This document shows, one piece after another, positions 14,169 through 23,117 of a stretch of 64,000 nucleotides of DNA (position 1 is the first letter of the stretch; each line of letters opens with the position of its first letter). The stretch covers positions 248,001 to 312,000 of the forward strand of contig NZ_AP023212.1 in NCBI RefSeq assembly GCF_016593255.1, written 5' to 3'. A program made the position numbers and the translations under genes. The DNA is from Hydrogenimonas urashimensis (GTDB taxonomy: Bacteria; Campylobacterota; Campylobacteria; Campylobacterales; Hydrogenimonadaceae). The notes beneath the pieces are model-generated. The model worked only from the letters and a program-made list of their open reading frames with translations. It had not been told where the DNA came from and did no database searches.

Positions 14169-15647
14169 ATGCAAAAAAGCGGTTCTTTTTACAACCTTTC
14201 CACACTCCTTCTTGCTCTCTTCGCTCTGAGCGTTTACCGTTTCTATGTGCTGACACAGGCGGCTGGAGTGATCGACCTCTACGCCGACGAAGCCTACTAC
14301 TGGGGCTGGGCGCAGCATTTTGATTTCGGCTACTACTCCAAACCCCCCATGGTGGCATGGCTCATCATGCTCGGTACCTCGCTTTTTGGCGACACATTCG
14401 TGGGTATCAAGGTTCTCTCGCTCTTTGTCTACATACTGACAACGCTCAATATCTACTTTCTGGCGAAGGAGCTTTTCGACAACGAAGAGATCGCCTTTTT
14501 CAGCGGGCTCGCATTTGTCACCCTGCCGGCGGTCTGGCTCTCCTCCCTCATCATTTCGACCGATGTGCCGTTTCTTTTTTTCTGGTCGCTGGCAATGCTC
14601 TTTTTCGTCAAGGCGCTCAAGAGCGACCGCTGGAGGGATTGGCTCGTTACGGGCATCGCGGGCGGCGGAGGACTGTTGAGCAAATATACGATGATCATCT
14701 TCGTCGTCTCCGCTTTTGCCTATCTTATCCTTTCCTCCCGCTATCGGCATCACCTGAAAAATCCGCGTCTTTACAGTGCGATGGCTCTCGCGGCGATTTT
14801 GTACATGCCCAACCTCTACTGGAACTATACCCACGAATTCGTCAGTTTCAAGCATACCAGCCGCGACAACGCCCATATTACGGGTCTTCATTTCCATCTG
14901 GGCAAAATGCTTGAATTTCTCGGTTCACAGTTTGGGGTATTCGGTCCCGTGCTCTTCGGGTGGTTACTGGCGATACTGCCCCGCTACGGCCGCTTGAGGG
15001 ACGATGAGAGGATGAAGCTTCTGTGGTGGTTCATCATGCCCATGTTCGCTCTGATTCTGACCGTGAGTCTTCTTTCGCGTGCCTTTGCCAACTGGTCGGC
15101 GCCCATGTACGTGGCCTCGACGCTGCTGGTGGTCGCCTGGCTCGTTCTCCGGGACAAAAAGAGATGGCTCGCCGCGGCGATCGCCGTGAATATAGCGCTC
15201 GGGGTCGGCCTCTACCACTATTACAGCATCGCCCATCTGATGGGCGTGGAGGTGACCCGGAAGATCGATCCGTTCCGTCGTGTCCGGGGGTGGCATGAAC
15301 TCGGCACGGCCGTGGGCGAGATTCTGAAGCGCCATCCGGGGGCGAAACTGCTCAGTGACGACAGAAAGGTGATGGCGGAGCTGATCTTCTACGTTCATCC
15401 CCATCCCTTCGATGCCGTGAAGTGGAATCCGAATCACACATTGCGGGACCACTATGAAATGACGACCGACCTTCAGAAGCATGTTGGGGACGATTTCATC
15501 TACGTCACCCGCCGCAAAGGGGCGGGGGGTGTCGCGAAATATTTTAAAAGTGCCGAAAAGATCGCAACGATCCGCATTCCGCTCCATAAAGAGGACGCAA
15601 TGGTCTTTGATGTATACTATCTCAAACATTTCAAAGGGTATCGATGA
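14169..15647 (+). CDS. Glycosyltransferase family 39 (ArnT/PMT-like) membrane protein
   Basis: A 492-residue multi-pass membrane enzyme that should transfer a sugar from a polyprenyl-phosphate donor on the outer face of the inner membrane. It has the acidic pair in the first periplasmic loop (DLYADEAYYWGWAQ, Asp40-Glu41) and the SKPP motif of the PMT/ArnT fold, then about ten hydrophobic segments and a soluble C-terminal domain (VRGWHELGTAVGEIL onward). It is the first gene of an operon that continues with a polyprenyl-phosphate sugar synthase-like protein through an ATGA overlap. The acceptor, whether lipid A or another envelope glycan, is not shown. Confidence 0.88.
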   Translation: MQKSGSFYNLSTLLLALFALSVYRFYVLTQAAGVIDLYADEAYYWGWAQHFDFGYYSKPPMVAWLIMLGTSLFGDTFVGIKVLSLFVYILTTLNIYFLAKELFDNEEIAFFSGLAFVTLPAVWLSSLIISTDVPFLFFWSLAMLFFVKALKSDRWRDWLVTGIAGGGGLLSKYTMIIFVVSAFAYLILSSRYRHHLKNPRLYSAMALAAILYMPNLYWNYTHEFVSFKHTSRDNAHITGLHFHLGKMLEFLGSQFGVFGPVLFGWLLAILPRYGRLRDDERMKLLWWFIMPMFALILTVSLLSRAFANWSAPMYVASTLLVVAWLVLRDKKRWLAAAIAVNIALGVGLYHYYSIAHLMGVEVTRKIDPFRRVRGWHELGTAVGEILKRHPGAKLLSDDRKVMAELIFYVHPHPFDAVKWNPNHTLRDHYEMTTDLQKHVGDDFIYVTRRKGAGGVAKYFKSAEKIATIRIPLHKEDAMVFDVYYLKHFKGYR

Positions 15648-16618
15648 AACTTTCGGTAGTGATTCCGGTCATGAACGAAGAGGAGAATGTCGCTCCGCTT
15701 TTTGAAGCGGTCAGAAAGGCGCTCGAGGGGATCGACTACGAACTGATCATGGTCGACGACGGATCGACCGACAGAACCGTCGAGCGTATGAAGGAGCTGG
15801 CCGACGAACGGACGAAGATCATCGTGTTCAACCGCAATTTCGGGCAGACCACAGCGATGGCCGCGGGTATCGAAGCAGCGAAAGGGGATATTATCGCGAC
15901 GCTCGACGGCGATCTTCAGAACGATCCGACCGATATTCCGATGATGATCGAAAAGCTGGAGAAAGAGGGGTGGGACCTTGTCGCCGGCCGTCGTAAAAAG
16001 CGGCAGGACGGGATGTTTTTGAGAAAGATACCCAGCAAGATCGCCAATGCCATCATCCGGCATTCCACCGGCGTCTATCTGCACGACTACGGCTGCACGC
16101 TGAAGGTCTTCAAACGGGACGTGGCCAAAAACCTGGGACTCTACGGGGAGCTGCACCGTTTTATCCCGGTTCTTGCCAAAATGTACGGCGCGAAAATCAC
16201 CGAGGTCGATGTCAAACACCATCCGCGCATTCACGGAGAGAGCAAATACGGCATCGGGCGGACTTTCCGGGTAATCAGCGACCTGCTGCTGATGCTCTTC
16301 ATGCAGAAATACAAGACGAAGCCGATGCACCTTTTTGGCACACTGGGTATCCCGATGCTCGCCATCGGCCTGCTCATCGACGCCTACCTGTTCGTTCTGA
16401 AACTCTTCGGAGAGAGTATCGGCCAGCGGCCGCTCCTGATTCTGGGGGTCATGTTGACCCTCGGCGGCATTCAGCTTATCACGACGGGATTTGTCGCGGA
16501 GCTCATCATGCGGACCTATTTCGAATCCCAGAACAAAAAACCCTATACCATCAAGGAGATATTCGTCGCTTCTTCGACAAAACCGAAAGAAAAAGAGGCC
16601 GATGAAACGGAAGCTTAA
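15644..16618 (+). CDS. Glycosyltransferase family 2, polyprenyl-phosphate sugar transferase-like
   Basis: A 324-residue GT2 enzyme of the DPM1/ArnC group. The GT-A nucleotide-binding domain carries VVIPVMNEEENV, VDDGSTDRT and the metal motif DGD (88-90) followed by LQNDP. The C-terminal third has two membrane helices (LGIPMLAIGLLIDAYLFVL in part, and ILGVMLTLGGIQLIT). It would charge a lipid carrier with a sugar for the GT39 enzyme upstream; the ATGA overlap of the genes supports this pairing. Confidence 0.92.
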   Translation: MKLSVVIPVMNEEENVAPLFEAVRKALEGIDYELIMVDDGSTDRTVERMKELADERTKIIVFNRNFGQTTAMAAGIEAAKGDIIATLDGDLQNDPTDIPMMIEKLEKEGWDLVAGRRKKRQDGMFLRKIPSKIANAIIRHSTGVYLHDYGCTLKVFKRDVAKNLGLYGELHRFIPVLAKMYGAKITEVDVKHHPRIHGESKYGIGRTFRVISDLLLMLFMQKYKTKPMHLFGTLGIPMLAIGLLIDAYLFVLKLFGESIGQRPLLILGVMLTLGGIQLITTGFVAELIMRTYFESQNKKPYTIKEIFVASSTKPKEKEADETEA

Positions 16619-17474
16619 GCTTCTGCTGAAAATCCTTCTGACGGCAGCGGCTCTTGCGTTCGTACTCCAAAAGGTGGAACCGGACCGGCTGAAATCGGCC
16701 CTTCGGAGTGCCGATGCTTTCTGGCTTTTTTGTGCGTTCTTTTTTTTCAATCTCTCCAAAATCGCCAGCGCCCTGCGGCTTAATCTCTATTTCGAGACGA
16801 TCGGCCTGCATCTAGCGCAAAGCTACAATCTTCTGCTCTATTATGTGGGCATGTTCTACAACCTTTTTCTCCCCGGCGGCATCGGCGGTGACGGATACAA
16901 AATCTATCTGCTCAACAAGACGTTCAAACAGAGACTCAAAACGCTCTTTCAGGCGGTGCTTCTGGACAGGGTGAGCGGTCTTGCCGCGCTGATTTTCTAT
17001 GCGGCGCTTCTTTGCGCCTTCAGCCGATACGCCCAGCTCTACCCACTCACGTACGGTGCGGCGATTCTTTGCGCCCTGCTTGTCTTTCCCGCCACCTACC
17101 TGATGACGAAACTCTTTTTCCCTCTCTTTCTCGATGTTTTCGGCAAGACGATGGCCTGGGGGCTTGCCGTTCAGCTGCTGCAGCTGGTTTCGGCGTGGAT
17201 GATCGCCAAAAGTCTCGGCATCGACGGGGCGCTGTGGGAGTATATGACGCTCTTTCTTGTCTCGAGCGTCGCGGCGGTGCTGCCGTTGACCATAGGCGGT
17301 GTGGGAATACGGGAACTCACGTTTCTCTACGGGCTGGAGTGGATTGGAGAAAATCCCGCTCTTGGCGTCACCTTCTCCTTTCTCTTTTTCATGGTGACGG
17401 CTCTCTCTTCGCTTGCGGGTCTCTTTCTTATCAACCGCATCCAGGCGCAACCTATCGACAAAGAGGTGATATGA
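16602..17474 (+). CDS. Lysylphosphatidylglycerol synthase-type transmembrane (flippase-like) protein
   Basis: A 290-residue membrane protein of the LPG_synthase_TM/UPF0104 family with seven to eight hydrophobic helices and the family marks YNLLLYYVGMFYNLFLPGG and GGDGYKIYLL near residues 65-100, then VLPLTIGGVGIRE. It lacks the catalytic lysyl transferase domain of MprF, so it is more likely a lipid or polyprenyl-linked substrate translocator. It begins 17 bases inside the end of the GT2 gene, so it belongs to the same operon and may flip the product. Confidence 0.88.
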   Translation: MKRKLKLLLKILLTAAALAFVLQKVEPDRLKSALRSADAFWLFCAFFFFNLSKIASALRLNLYFETIGLHLAQSYNLLLYYVGMFYNLFLPGGIGGDGYKIYLLNKTFKQRLKTLFQAVLLDRVSGLAALIFYAALLCAFSRYAQLYPLTYGAAILCALLVFPATYLMTKLFFPLFLDVFGKTMAWGLAVQLLQLVSAWMIAKSLGIDGALWEYMTLFLVSSVAAVLPLTIGGVGIRELTFLYGLEWIGENPALGVTFSFLFFMVTALSSLAGLFLINRIQAQPIDKEVI

Positions 17475-18535
17475 ACAACACAGCAAAACTTCGATTCATC
17501 CCCATGGACAGTGCGGCCCAGCAGTCTGTCGAAATGGCGAATTTGACACGCCGGAGCGAGATTGCAACCCTAACGGGGCCGTCGGAACCCTCATCCTCCG
17601 CCGTGCATGTTTTCGTTCTATCGGCTTTTGACGACTCCTCTTTGCAGAAGATAGCGGGTTTCAAAGGAAGAGGCATACTGCTGTTTCCGGATCAGGAGAC
17701 GAGCGGCCCCTTCATCGAAAAGGTGATGAAGAGTTCTTTTGTTCCCGTTCCGGTGAAACTGGAATCTCTCGCGGCCCTCTCCTTTTCCCATGCCGTCAAG
17801 AGCATCGAAACGCTTTTTGTCGAATCTTCCGAACAGGATTTCTCGCTGGGCGAAGAGGACCTTTTCGCTGTCTTCCAGGCTCATCGGCTCAACCGGTTTT
17901 ATTACACCGAGGGACGCCATCTGCGGGAAGCGGTGCTGCGGATGGCGCATCGCGTGCGCAGCCGAAGGGGCATCGAAAGTGTCGCCTACACCCTTACGGT
18001 TCCGGCAAACACCGCACTCTTTTCTCTCGATGAAGCCCTCGATGTGCTGGAGATCGCCGTGCCGCCCGAGAAGCCTCTGCATTTTGCGATCCGTTTCGCC
18101 TCAGGCACGAACCATATAAAAATCAGCGCCTGTATCGCCTCTTCGGAACGGACGCCTTCGGACATTCAAAGCCGCATCGATGCGCATCCGACCTATCTGG
18201 GCAAGCTGGCGGTGATCGTGGAGGGATTCGCCGACGGGAAGATCGACGAAAAGCGGATGGATGAGCTCTGCCGCGAGAACGGCATCGAGCCGGAAGATGC
18301 CGACAGGCTTTACGACATCTTCTACGTGCGTGCCGACGAGACGGCGGCTTTGATGCGCCATCTGCGGGAGAGCCGAAGCGCCGATGAGCGGATCGAACTC
18401 ATCGCCAAGGCGCTCGCAGACAATTTCATCGATGTTCGCGTTCTCGAGGAGCTCGCCAACCTCTACCGCCTGCCCGCCGACCGTATCATCGCAAGAGCCG
18501 GCGCACTCCAGGAAGAGGGATCGGCTTCCAAATGA
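17471..18535 (+). CDS. Hypothetical protein of the glycosylation operon
   Basis: A 354-residue soluble protein of unknown family. No signal peptide is visible. The middle (HLREAVLRMAHRVRSRRGI, SLDEALDVLEIAVPPEKPL) and the C-terminus (SADERIELIAKALADNFIDV, RVLEELANLYRLPADRII) are mostly helical. It starts with an ATGA overlap after the membrane protein and ends with another overlapping the NUDIX gene, so it is translated as part of the operon. I have no basis for a function. Confidence 0.75.
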   Translation: MNNTAKLRFIPMDSAAQQSVEMANLTRRSEIATLTGPSEPSSSAVHVFVLSAFDDSSLQKIAGFKGRGILLFPDQETSGPFIEKVMKSSFVPVPVKLESLAALSFSHAVKSIETLFVESSEQDFSLGEEDLFAVFQAHRLNRFYYTEGRHLREAVLRMAHRVRSRRGIESVAYTLTVPANTALFSLDEALDVLEIAVPPEKPLHFAIRFASGTNHIKISACIASSERTPSDIQSRIDAHPTYLGKLAVIVEGFADGKIDEKRMDELCRENGIEPEDADRLYDIFYVRADETAALMRHLRESRSADERIELIAKALADNFIDVRVLEELANLYRLPADRIIARAGALQEEGSASK

Positions 18536-18987
18536 AGAGAGTGAGTGCGGGTATACTGCCGTTTAGGCAGAAAGAGGGCGGAACGGAGGTCTATCTGATC
18601 CACATGGGGGGACCTTTCTGGCGAAAGAGAGAGCGCGCATGGAGTATCGTCAAAGGGGAGGTGGAAGAGGGGGAAGATCTGCTCACGGCGGCCAAACGCG
18701 AATTTTTCGAGGAGACGGGAGAGCGGATCGAGGGGAGCTTTCTGCCACTGGGAACGGCGAAAACCTCGAACAAGATCATCCACGCATGGGCCGTCAGGGC
18801 GGAACCTTCCACCCGTATCGTCTCCAACATGTTCGAATTGGAGTGGCCGCCCGGGTCGGGCCGGAAACGGAGTTTCCCCGAAGCGGATCGGGCGGCATGG
18901 TTTCCCCTTAAGAGAGCGGAAGAGGTGATCGTCAAATCCCAGATTCCGTTTCTTGAAAGATTGCGGGAACTTCTTTCCGGGAACTAA
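18532..18987 (+). CDS. NUDIX hydrolase
   Basis: A 151-residue NUDIX protein. The box runs from Gly42 (GEVEEGED) to REFFEETGE (56-64), with all metal-binding glutamates in place. The N-terminal SAGILPFRQ and WSIVKGEVE strands resemble the group that hydrolyses diadenosine polyphosphates or related nucleotides in an NTP-sanitising role, but the substrate is not certain. It is the last gene of the glycosylation operon, joined by an ATGA overlap. Confidence 0.9.
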   Translation: MKRVSAGILPFRQKEGGTEVYLIHMGGPFWRKRERAWSIVKGEVEEGEDLLTAAKREFFEETGERIEGSFLPLGTAKTSNKIIHAWAVRAEPSTRIVSNMFELEWPPGSGRKRSFPEADRAAWFPLKRAEEVIVKSQIPFLERLRELLSGN

Positions 18988-18992
18988 TGGCT

Positions 18993-19013
18993 GTTTGAAA
19001 GTGGTTTTCAAAC
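18993..19013. repeat. Short inverted repeat after the NUDIX gene
   Basis: GTTTGAAA and TTTCAAAC are separated by 5 bases, starting 6 bases after the stop codon. It may act as a weak terminator, although it has no T-run. The arms resemble those of the difH site at 23045-23073. Confidence 0.45.
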
Positions 19014-19022
19014 CAAAGACTC

Positions 19023-19028
19023 TATAAT
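19023..19028 (+). promoter_or_regulatory. Probable -10 element for the lipoprotein gene
   Basis: A perfect TATAAT 43 bases before ATG 19072. No good -35 box is visible at the standard distance. Confidence 0.5.
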
Positions 19029-19071
19029 GGCCCCAAGACAATTTCCAACATCAAACCAAAGGACAACGCGA

Positions 19072-19596
19072 ATGAAAATGAAAATTCTGTCGGCACTTTT
19101 CGGTGCAGCTCTGTTGATTGCAGGATGCAGCAACAAGGTGGAAGAGAAGCCCGTGGTGGAGATCAAGAAGGGCAAGGTGGCTCCCGCCATCGAGATCGGA
19201 AAACCTTTCGTTTCCGGCACTCTCAAGGACCAGTTCGGTAAAAAGGGGCAGGTAACGGGAGAGACTAAAAAGGTGATCATCGTCTTCGGCAAAGCGACCG
19301 GGCACCTGGTCAAAGAGTATCTCAACACGAAACCCGACGACTATCTGGACAAAAAACGGGTTGTTTTCATCGCCGATGTCAGCGGTATGCCATCGATGAT
19401 CCTCAAGTATGTCGCTCTGCCGGACCTGCAGAAACACCGATACTCGATCTTTCTGATCCGCGACAAAAAGGCGTCGGAGAAGTTTAGAAACGAAAAGTAC
19501 AGAGACTACATTATGGTGATCGACCTGGATGACGGCCTCATCGAAGATGTGGAGTTCGTCACGACCCCCAAAGACCTTGAAGAGGCGATCGACTGA
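19072..19596 (+). CDS. Putative lipoprotein of unknown function
   Basis: A 174-residue protein with a lipoprotein signal peptide ending LLIAGCSN (Cys about 19). The mature part alternates strands and helices (KKVIIVFGKATGHLVKEYL, KRVVFIADVSGMPSMILKY in part, RYSIFLIRDKKASEKF, DYIMVIDLDDGLI) in an order that recalls a thioredoxin-like fold, but it lacks a CxxC motif. AAAGGA at 19058-19063 fixes the start at 19072; the longer frame is unlikely. Confidence 0.75.
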   Translation: MKMKILSALFGAALLIAGCSNKVEEKPVVEIKKGKVAPAIEIGKPFVSGTLKDQFGKKGQVTGETKKVIIVFGKATGHLVKEYLNTKPDDYLDKKRVVFIADVSGMPSMILKYVALPDLQKHRYSIFLIRDKKASEKFRNEKYRDYIMVIDLDDGLIEDVEFVTTPKDLEEAID

Positions 19597-19738
19597 AAAG
19601 CTCGCCCTTTTCAAGGCGTTTCCCCTTTCGGAGAATTCCCATAGATCCCCGCGACGCTTTCCTCTTTTTTCACAAACCCATGCGCGATTAAGTCCGTTTC
19701 AAATGAAATGGCGTTAAAATGGAAAAAAGAGGCCTTCC

Positions 19739-20182
19739 ATGCTCAAAATCCTTCCTTTCTACTTCATGGCTGCTCTGCTGGCCGGCCTGTTTCGCTACTG
19801 GTTCGGATTTTTTCCCCTCGCTCATGCGCTCTTTCTCGGATTGGGATCGGCCTGGTTCGCTTCACTTTTCTATCGGCAGGAGCGAACTGCCGGGAAAAGG
19901 ACGGTTTTTGCAATCCTGGCGACCCTGCTCGTGGGGGAGCTGGCCGGATTCGGAATGGCTCAGCCCTGGTTCGATCCCCTCGGATGGCTATCGAGGGTTC
20001 TGCAGAGCGACACGACGGAAGAGATTTTCGGCCTGGCGCTGATGGGAGGGCGCATCGGGCGTAATTTCCAACTGGGAACGGGGGGAGGTTTCTGGGTTCT
20101 TTTTAATCTCATCGACGCCCTTTTTCTTCTCTTTTTCGTGATGACGGGCGTGAACACCTTCGTGTACAGGAAGCGGGGATGA
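19739..20182 (+). CDS. Hypothetical inner-membrane protein
   Basis: A 147-residue protein with four predicted membrane helices (about residues 4-20, 26-44, 55-75 and 117-138) joined by short loops. The third loop contains a Gly-rich stretch (GGRIGRNFQLGTGGGFW). I do not recognise the family. It is coupled by ATGA to the downstream TPR gene, so the two probably act together at the membrane. Confidence 0.7.
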   Translation: MLKILPFYFMAALLAGLFRYWFGFFPLAHALFLGLGSAWFASLFYRQERTAGKRTVFAILATLLVGELAGFGMAQPWFDPLGWLSRVLQSDTTEEIFGLALMGGRIGRNFQLGTGGGFWVLFNLIDALFLLFFVMTGVNTFVYRKRG

Positions 20183-20871
20183 ACGCGATGATGAAAAAAA
20201 TCACCGCCGTTACGCTTCTTGGTTCGGGGGTGCTGCTTCTTGTGTATCTGGGCGGATTCGATGCGGCCCGCGAACTGGAGGAAGCCGAATGGGCCTACCG
20301 CCACTTCGATTGCGACCAGGCGATCCGTCATGCACGGCGCGCCGCCTACTCGCAAGAGGGCAAAACAGCGGCCCGGGCATGGACAATCGCGGCGAAAGCC
20401 TCCGAAAGATGCGGCCGTAACACAGTGGCGTCCATCTATATCGAAAAGGCGATCGCCTCCGACGCCCGATGCGCAAAGTGCTACCTTTTCAGGGGGGATT
20501 TACGATACAAAGCAAAAAAGTACAAAGATGCGATAGAGGATTACAGCAGGGCATTCGTGCAGATTTCCCCGTTCCGGCGGGATGAAGCCGCTTTTTACCT
20601 GGCACGTCGCGGCATCAGCCTGCTGCGGGTGGGCCGCGTGAAAGAGGGATGCAGCGATGCCAGGAGTGCCACAGGAAGCGATCCCTCCTCGCCGCTCGCC
20701 CATTTTGCAAAAAGTTTCTGCCTGGAAAAATCGGGACATTTGCAAGCGGCGCTGAAGGAAGCGCAGAAAGGCTATGAGCTGGGCATGCTAAGTCGCGACT
20801 TCCTTTCACAGGAGGGGAGCGAATGGGCGAAATACCTCTCCCGCCTTGCGCTCGCCGCTGCCAAAAAGTGA
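20179..20871 (+). CDS. Tetratricopeptide-repeat protein, membrane-anchored
   Basis: A 230-residue protein with an N-terminal hydrophobic anchor or uncleaved signal (AVTLLGSGVLLLVYLGG) and four to five helical TPR-like repeats, e.g. AKKYKDAIEDYSRAF and SGHLQAALKEAQKGYELG. It has several cysteines (CDQAI, CGRN, CAKCY, CSDA, CLEK), consistent with a periplasmic location. TPR proteins act as scaffolds and no partner is identified apart from the coupled membrane protein upstream. Confidence 0.75.
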   Translation: MNAMMKKITAVTLLGSGVLLLVYLGGFDAARELEEAEWAYRHFDCDQAIRHARRAAYSQEGKTAARAWTIAAKASERCGRNTVASIYIEKAIASDARCAKCYLFRGDLRYKAKKYKDAIEDYSRAFVQISPFRRDEAAFYLARRGISLLRVGRVKEGCSDARSATGSDPSSPLAHFAKSFCLEKSGHLQAALKEAQKGYELGMLSRDFLSQEGSEWAKYLSRLALAAAKK

Positions 20872-20872
20872 G

Positions 20873-21793
20873 TCACACGCCAATCTGCATGAAATCGTAG
20901 GCGATATCGACTTTGCCGCTGAAATATCTCTTCGCTTCGTCCAGAAGTTCCGAAATTCTGTCGTTTTTGTCGTACCGTGGGCTGATATGATTTAATATCA
21001 AATGATCGACGCCCATCTGTTCGGCGGCGAGGGAAAGCTGCTTGGCGGTCGTGTGAAGAAACTTTCTCGGAAGCCGGTCGAAGTCGGCCTGGGTGTAGGT
21101 GGCTTCGTGGATCATCAGGTCGAAAGGGGCGTAGGGCGCGAAGAGGAGGGGGGCGTCGTTGTCCCCGCCGATGACGATCCGTTTGCCTCGGGTAGGAGGC
21201 CCGACGAGCGTGCTTCCTTCGATGGTGGATCCGTCCGGAAGGGTGATGGACTCTCCCCGTTTCAGGCGGGCGAAGAGGGGGCCTTCGGGAATACCGAGAC
21301 TCCTGGCTTTCTCGGCGTCGAAATGGCCGGGTCTGTCATCGAACGAGATGACGAAGCCGAAGGAGACAATGGAGTGGGAAAGGGCGACGACATCGATCTT
21401 GAATCCTTCGTACCGCAGGAGTGTGCCTTCAGAAATCTCGAAAATCTTCAGATCGAAGGGGAGGTTGAGCTGCGAAAGATGCATCACGTTTTCCAGCAGT
21501 TCCCGCAAGCCTGGAGGCCCGTAGATCTCAAGGGCAGATTCACAGCGCTGCATTCCTTTGGAGGCCAAAAGTCCGCAAAGACCGTAGACATGGTCACCGT
21601 GCAAGTGGGTGATGAAAATCCTGGAGAGGTGATAGGCGCTCAGTGATGTGTTCATGATTCGGTGCTGCGTTCCCTCCCCGCAGTCAAAAAGCATCCACTC
21701 TTTGCTGTTTTCAAGCTGCAGAGCCAGCGCCGAGACATTGCGTGTTCGTGTCGGCACACCCGCCGAGGTACCAAGAAACGTTATCGTGTGCAT
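20873..21793 (-). CDS. rnz: Ribonuclease Z
   Basis: RNase Z is the metallo-beta-lactamase-fold endonuclease that trims tRNA 3' ends. The 306-residue protein shows LGTSAGVPT at the start, DCGEGTQHR, the zinc motif HLHGDH (63-68), the later ligands SHS, GGDND and HEATY, and NHISPRY near the C-terminus. These are the family's usual landmarks and the length fits. It is convergent with the TPR gene. Confidence 0.95.
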   Translation of the reverse strand: MHTITFLGTSAGVPTRTRNVSALALQLENSKEWMLFDCGEGTQHRIMNTSLSAYHLSRIFITHLHGDHVYGLCGLLASKGMQRCESALEIYGPPGLRELLENVMHLSQLNLPFDLKIFEISEGTLLRYEGFKIDVVALSHSIVSFGFVISFDDRPGHFDAEKARSLGIPEGPLFARLKRGESITLPDGSTIEGSTLVGPPTRGKRIVIGGDNDAPLLFAPYAPFDLMIHEATYTQADFDRLPRKFLHTTAKQLSLAAEQMGVDHLILNHISPRYDKNDRISELLDEAKRYFSGKVDIAYDFMQIGV

Positions 21794-21836
21794 GCAACTC
21801 CTTCATTGATAGGGGGGTGGTCCCCGCATTTTCCTC

Positions 21837-22913
21837 TCACTCCGCATCCTTTGCTATTTCGTCCATCACGCTCGCCGCCTCCCTGAGTCGCTCTTTGTCG
21901 AAGTGGGTATAGATGCGTGAAGTGTCGAGACTGGCATGACCAAGCGCCTCCTGGACCAGTACCAGGTCTTTCTTCTTGAGGTAGAGCATCGTGGCGAATG
22001 TGTGCCGAAGCATGTGGGCGCCGTTTTTTTCCTTGCGAATTCCCGCCTGCATCAGGATCTTCTCGACGATACGGCTCACGTAGGCCTGGGTGAGGAGAGT
22101 GCCCTTTTTGTTGCAGAAGAGCAGGTCCCCATCGCACTTGCGAAGAAGGAGCCACTCCTGGAGATATTTTTTAATATGAGACTGTTTGATCATGACGACA
22201 CGCGCTTTGTTGCCCTTGCCGACGATACGGATGAGATAGACCTCGCCTTCGGGGATCAGGTCTTTGGTTTTAAGCTGCAGGGCCTCTCCGACACGGATGC
22301 CGGTAAAGAGTATCAGTTTGATAAGCATCCGGTTTCTGGCGGCAACGGCGCGTTGAAAGGGGTGGGTTTCGATCGCTTCGATGAATCGCTCGACTTCGGC
22401 TTCTTGCATGTAGGCCGGAAGTTTGGTACCGCTTTTGCCCCCCAGGCCGCCCCAGTTCTTGAGTTCTATGCCGAAATGGTGCGCCGAACCGTCTTTTTCG
22501 GCATTCTGTTTGTCGATATAACCGAAAAAGTTGATCATGGCGATACGGTAGTTCTTTTTCGTCGCGTCCGACAGTCCCGCCGTGGCGGAGGCCAGAAAGT
22601 CGCTGAGAAGCTCTTCGTCTATCTCCTTCATACTCGCCGGTCCCATGGCTGCCAGGTAACCGTAGAGCTTCTCCAGGGGCTTGTAATAGGTGTTGATACC
22701 GATCAGCCCCGCATTTCGGGCTTCCTTTGAAAGACGCGAGAGCGTTTCGATGGAATCGACGCCGCGTCGCAATCGGCCGATGATACGTGCCAGTGCCTGA
22801 GAATCTTTCACCTGACGGTTGGAGAGAGAGTTGAGTTTGGAGTGCATGTACCGACTCATCCAAAAGAGCAGAGTACGCTCGAAACGATCTTCGCAGTCAA
22901 GAGGATAGCGCAT
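21837..22913 (-). CDS. xerH: Tyrosine recombinase XerH
   Basis: XerH is the single-recombinase Xer protein of Campylobacterota that resolves chromosome dimers at difH. The 358-residue protein has the N-terminal core-binding domain with the typical KARNAGLIGINTY-like segment (here EARNAGLIGINTY) and KKNYRIAMINFFGYIDKQN. The catalytic set is Arg in FTGIRVGEALQL, Lys in the beta-hairpin, His-Arg in HMLRHTFA, His in LGHAS and Tyr in RIYTHFD. The start at 22913 follows the family alignment; the longer frame adds 31 unrelated residues. A difH-like site lies about 130 bases upstream. Confidence 0.93.
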   Translation of the reverse strand: MRYPLDCEDRFERTLLFWMSRYMHSKLNSLSNRQVKDSQALARIIGRLRRGVDSIETLSRLSKEARNAGLIGINTYYKPLEKLYGYLAAMGPASMKEIDEELLSDFLASATAGLSDATKKNYRIAMINFFGYIDKQNAEKDGSAHHFGIELKNWGGLGGKSGTKLPAYMQEAEVERFIEAIETHPFQRAVAARNRMLIKLILFTGIRVGEALQLKTKDLIPEGEVYLIRIVGKGNKARVVMIKQSHIKKYLQEWLLLRKCDGDLLFCNKKGTLLTQAYVSRIVEKILMQAGIRKEKNGAHMLRHTFATMLYLKKKDLVLVQEALGHASLDTSRIYTHFDKERLREAASVMDEIAKDAE

Positions 22914-23044
22914 ACAAATCCTTAGCAGGCGGACAGCGGGACGCTCACTCTGTTCGCTTGGCAAGTTTGGAATAAACACAGATTTCTGTGTCATTGTACC
23001 CGCCAAAGGCGTGGAGCGATTGTCCCGCTCGCCGTTTTGTAAAA

Positions 23045-23073
23045 AGTATTGAAAACTATAATTTTCAAACTAT
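23045..23073. other. dif: difH-like recombination site
   Basis: Two inverted 11-base arms, AGTATTGAAAA and TTTTCAAACTAT, flank a short AT-rich centre (CTATAA). The arms and spacing match the layout of XerH target sites known from Helicobacter and Campylobacter, where the site often lies close to xerH. This would place the window near the replication terminus. It sits in the 22914-23252 spacer with the TetR operators. Confidence 0.7.
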
Positions 23074-23117
23074 ATTCTATCGACTCTCCCATTAAGAAAT
23101 CCTTGCGAAATGTTATA

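Noticed and set aside
14091-14897. Long reading frames on the opposite strand of the glycosyltransferase gene
   Set aside because: They overlap a well-supported enzyme on the plus strand, have no ribosome site and show no recognisable domain. The same applies to the other antisense frames across the window.
18993-19013. A second difH site after the NUDIX gene
   Set aside because: The arms are similar (GTTTGAAA/TTTCAAAC) but shorter, the centre is 5 bases rather than about 6, and one dif per chromosome is expected.
21837-22913. XerH considered as the integrase of the cassette array
   Set aside because: The sequence follows the XerH family, with the typical N-terminal region and a difH-like site next to it. 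It lies 10 kb away from the array.
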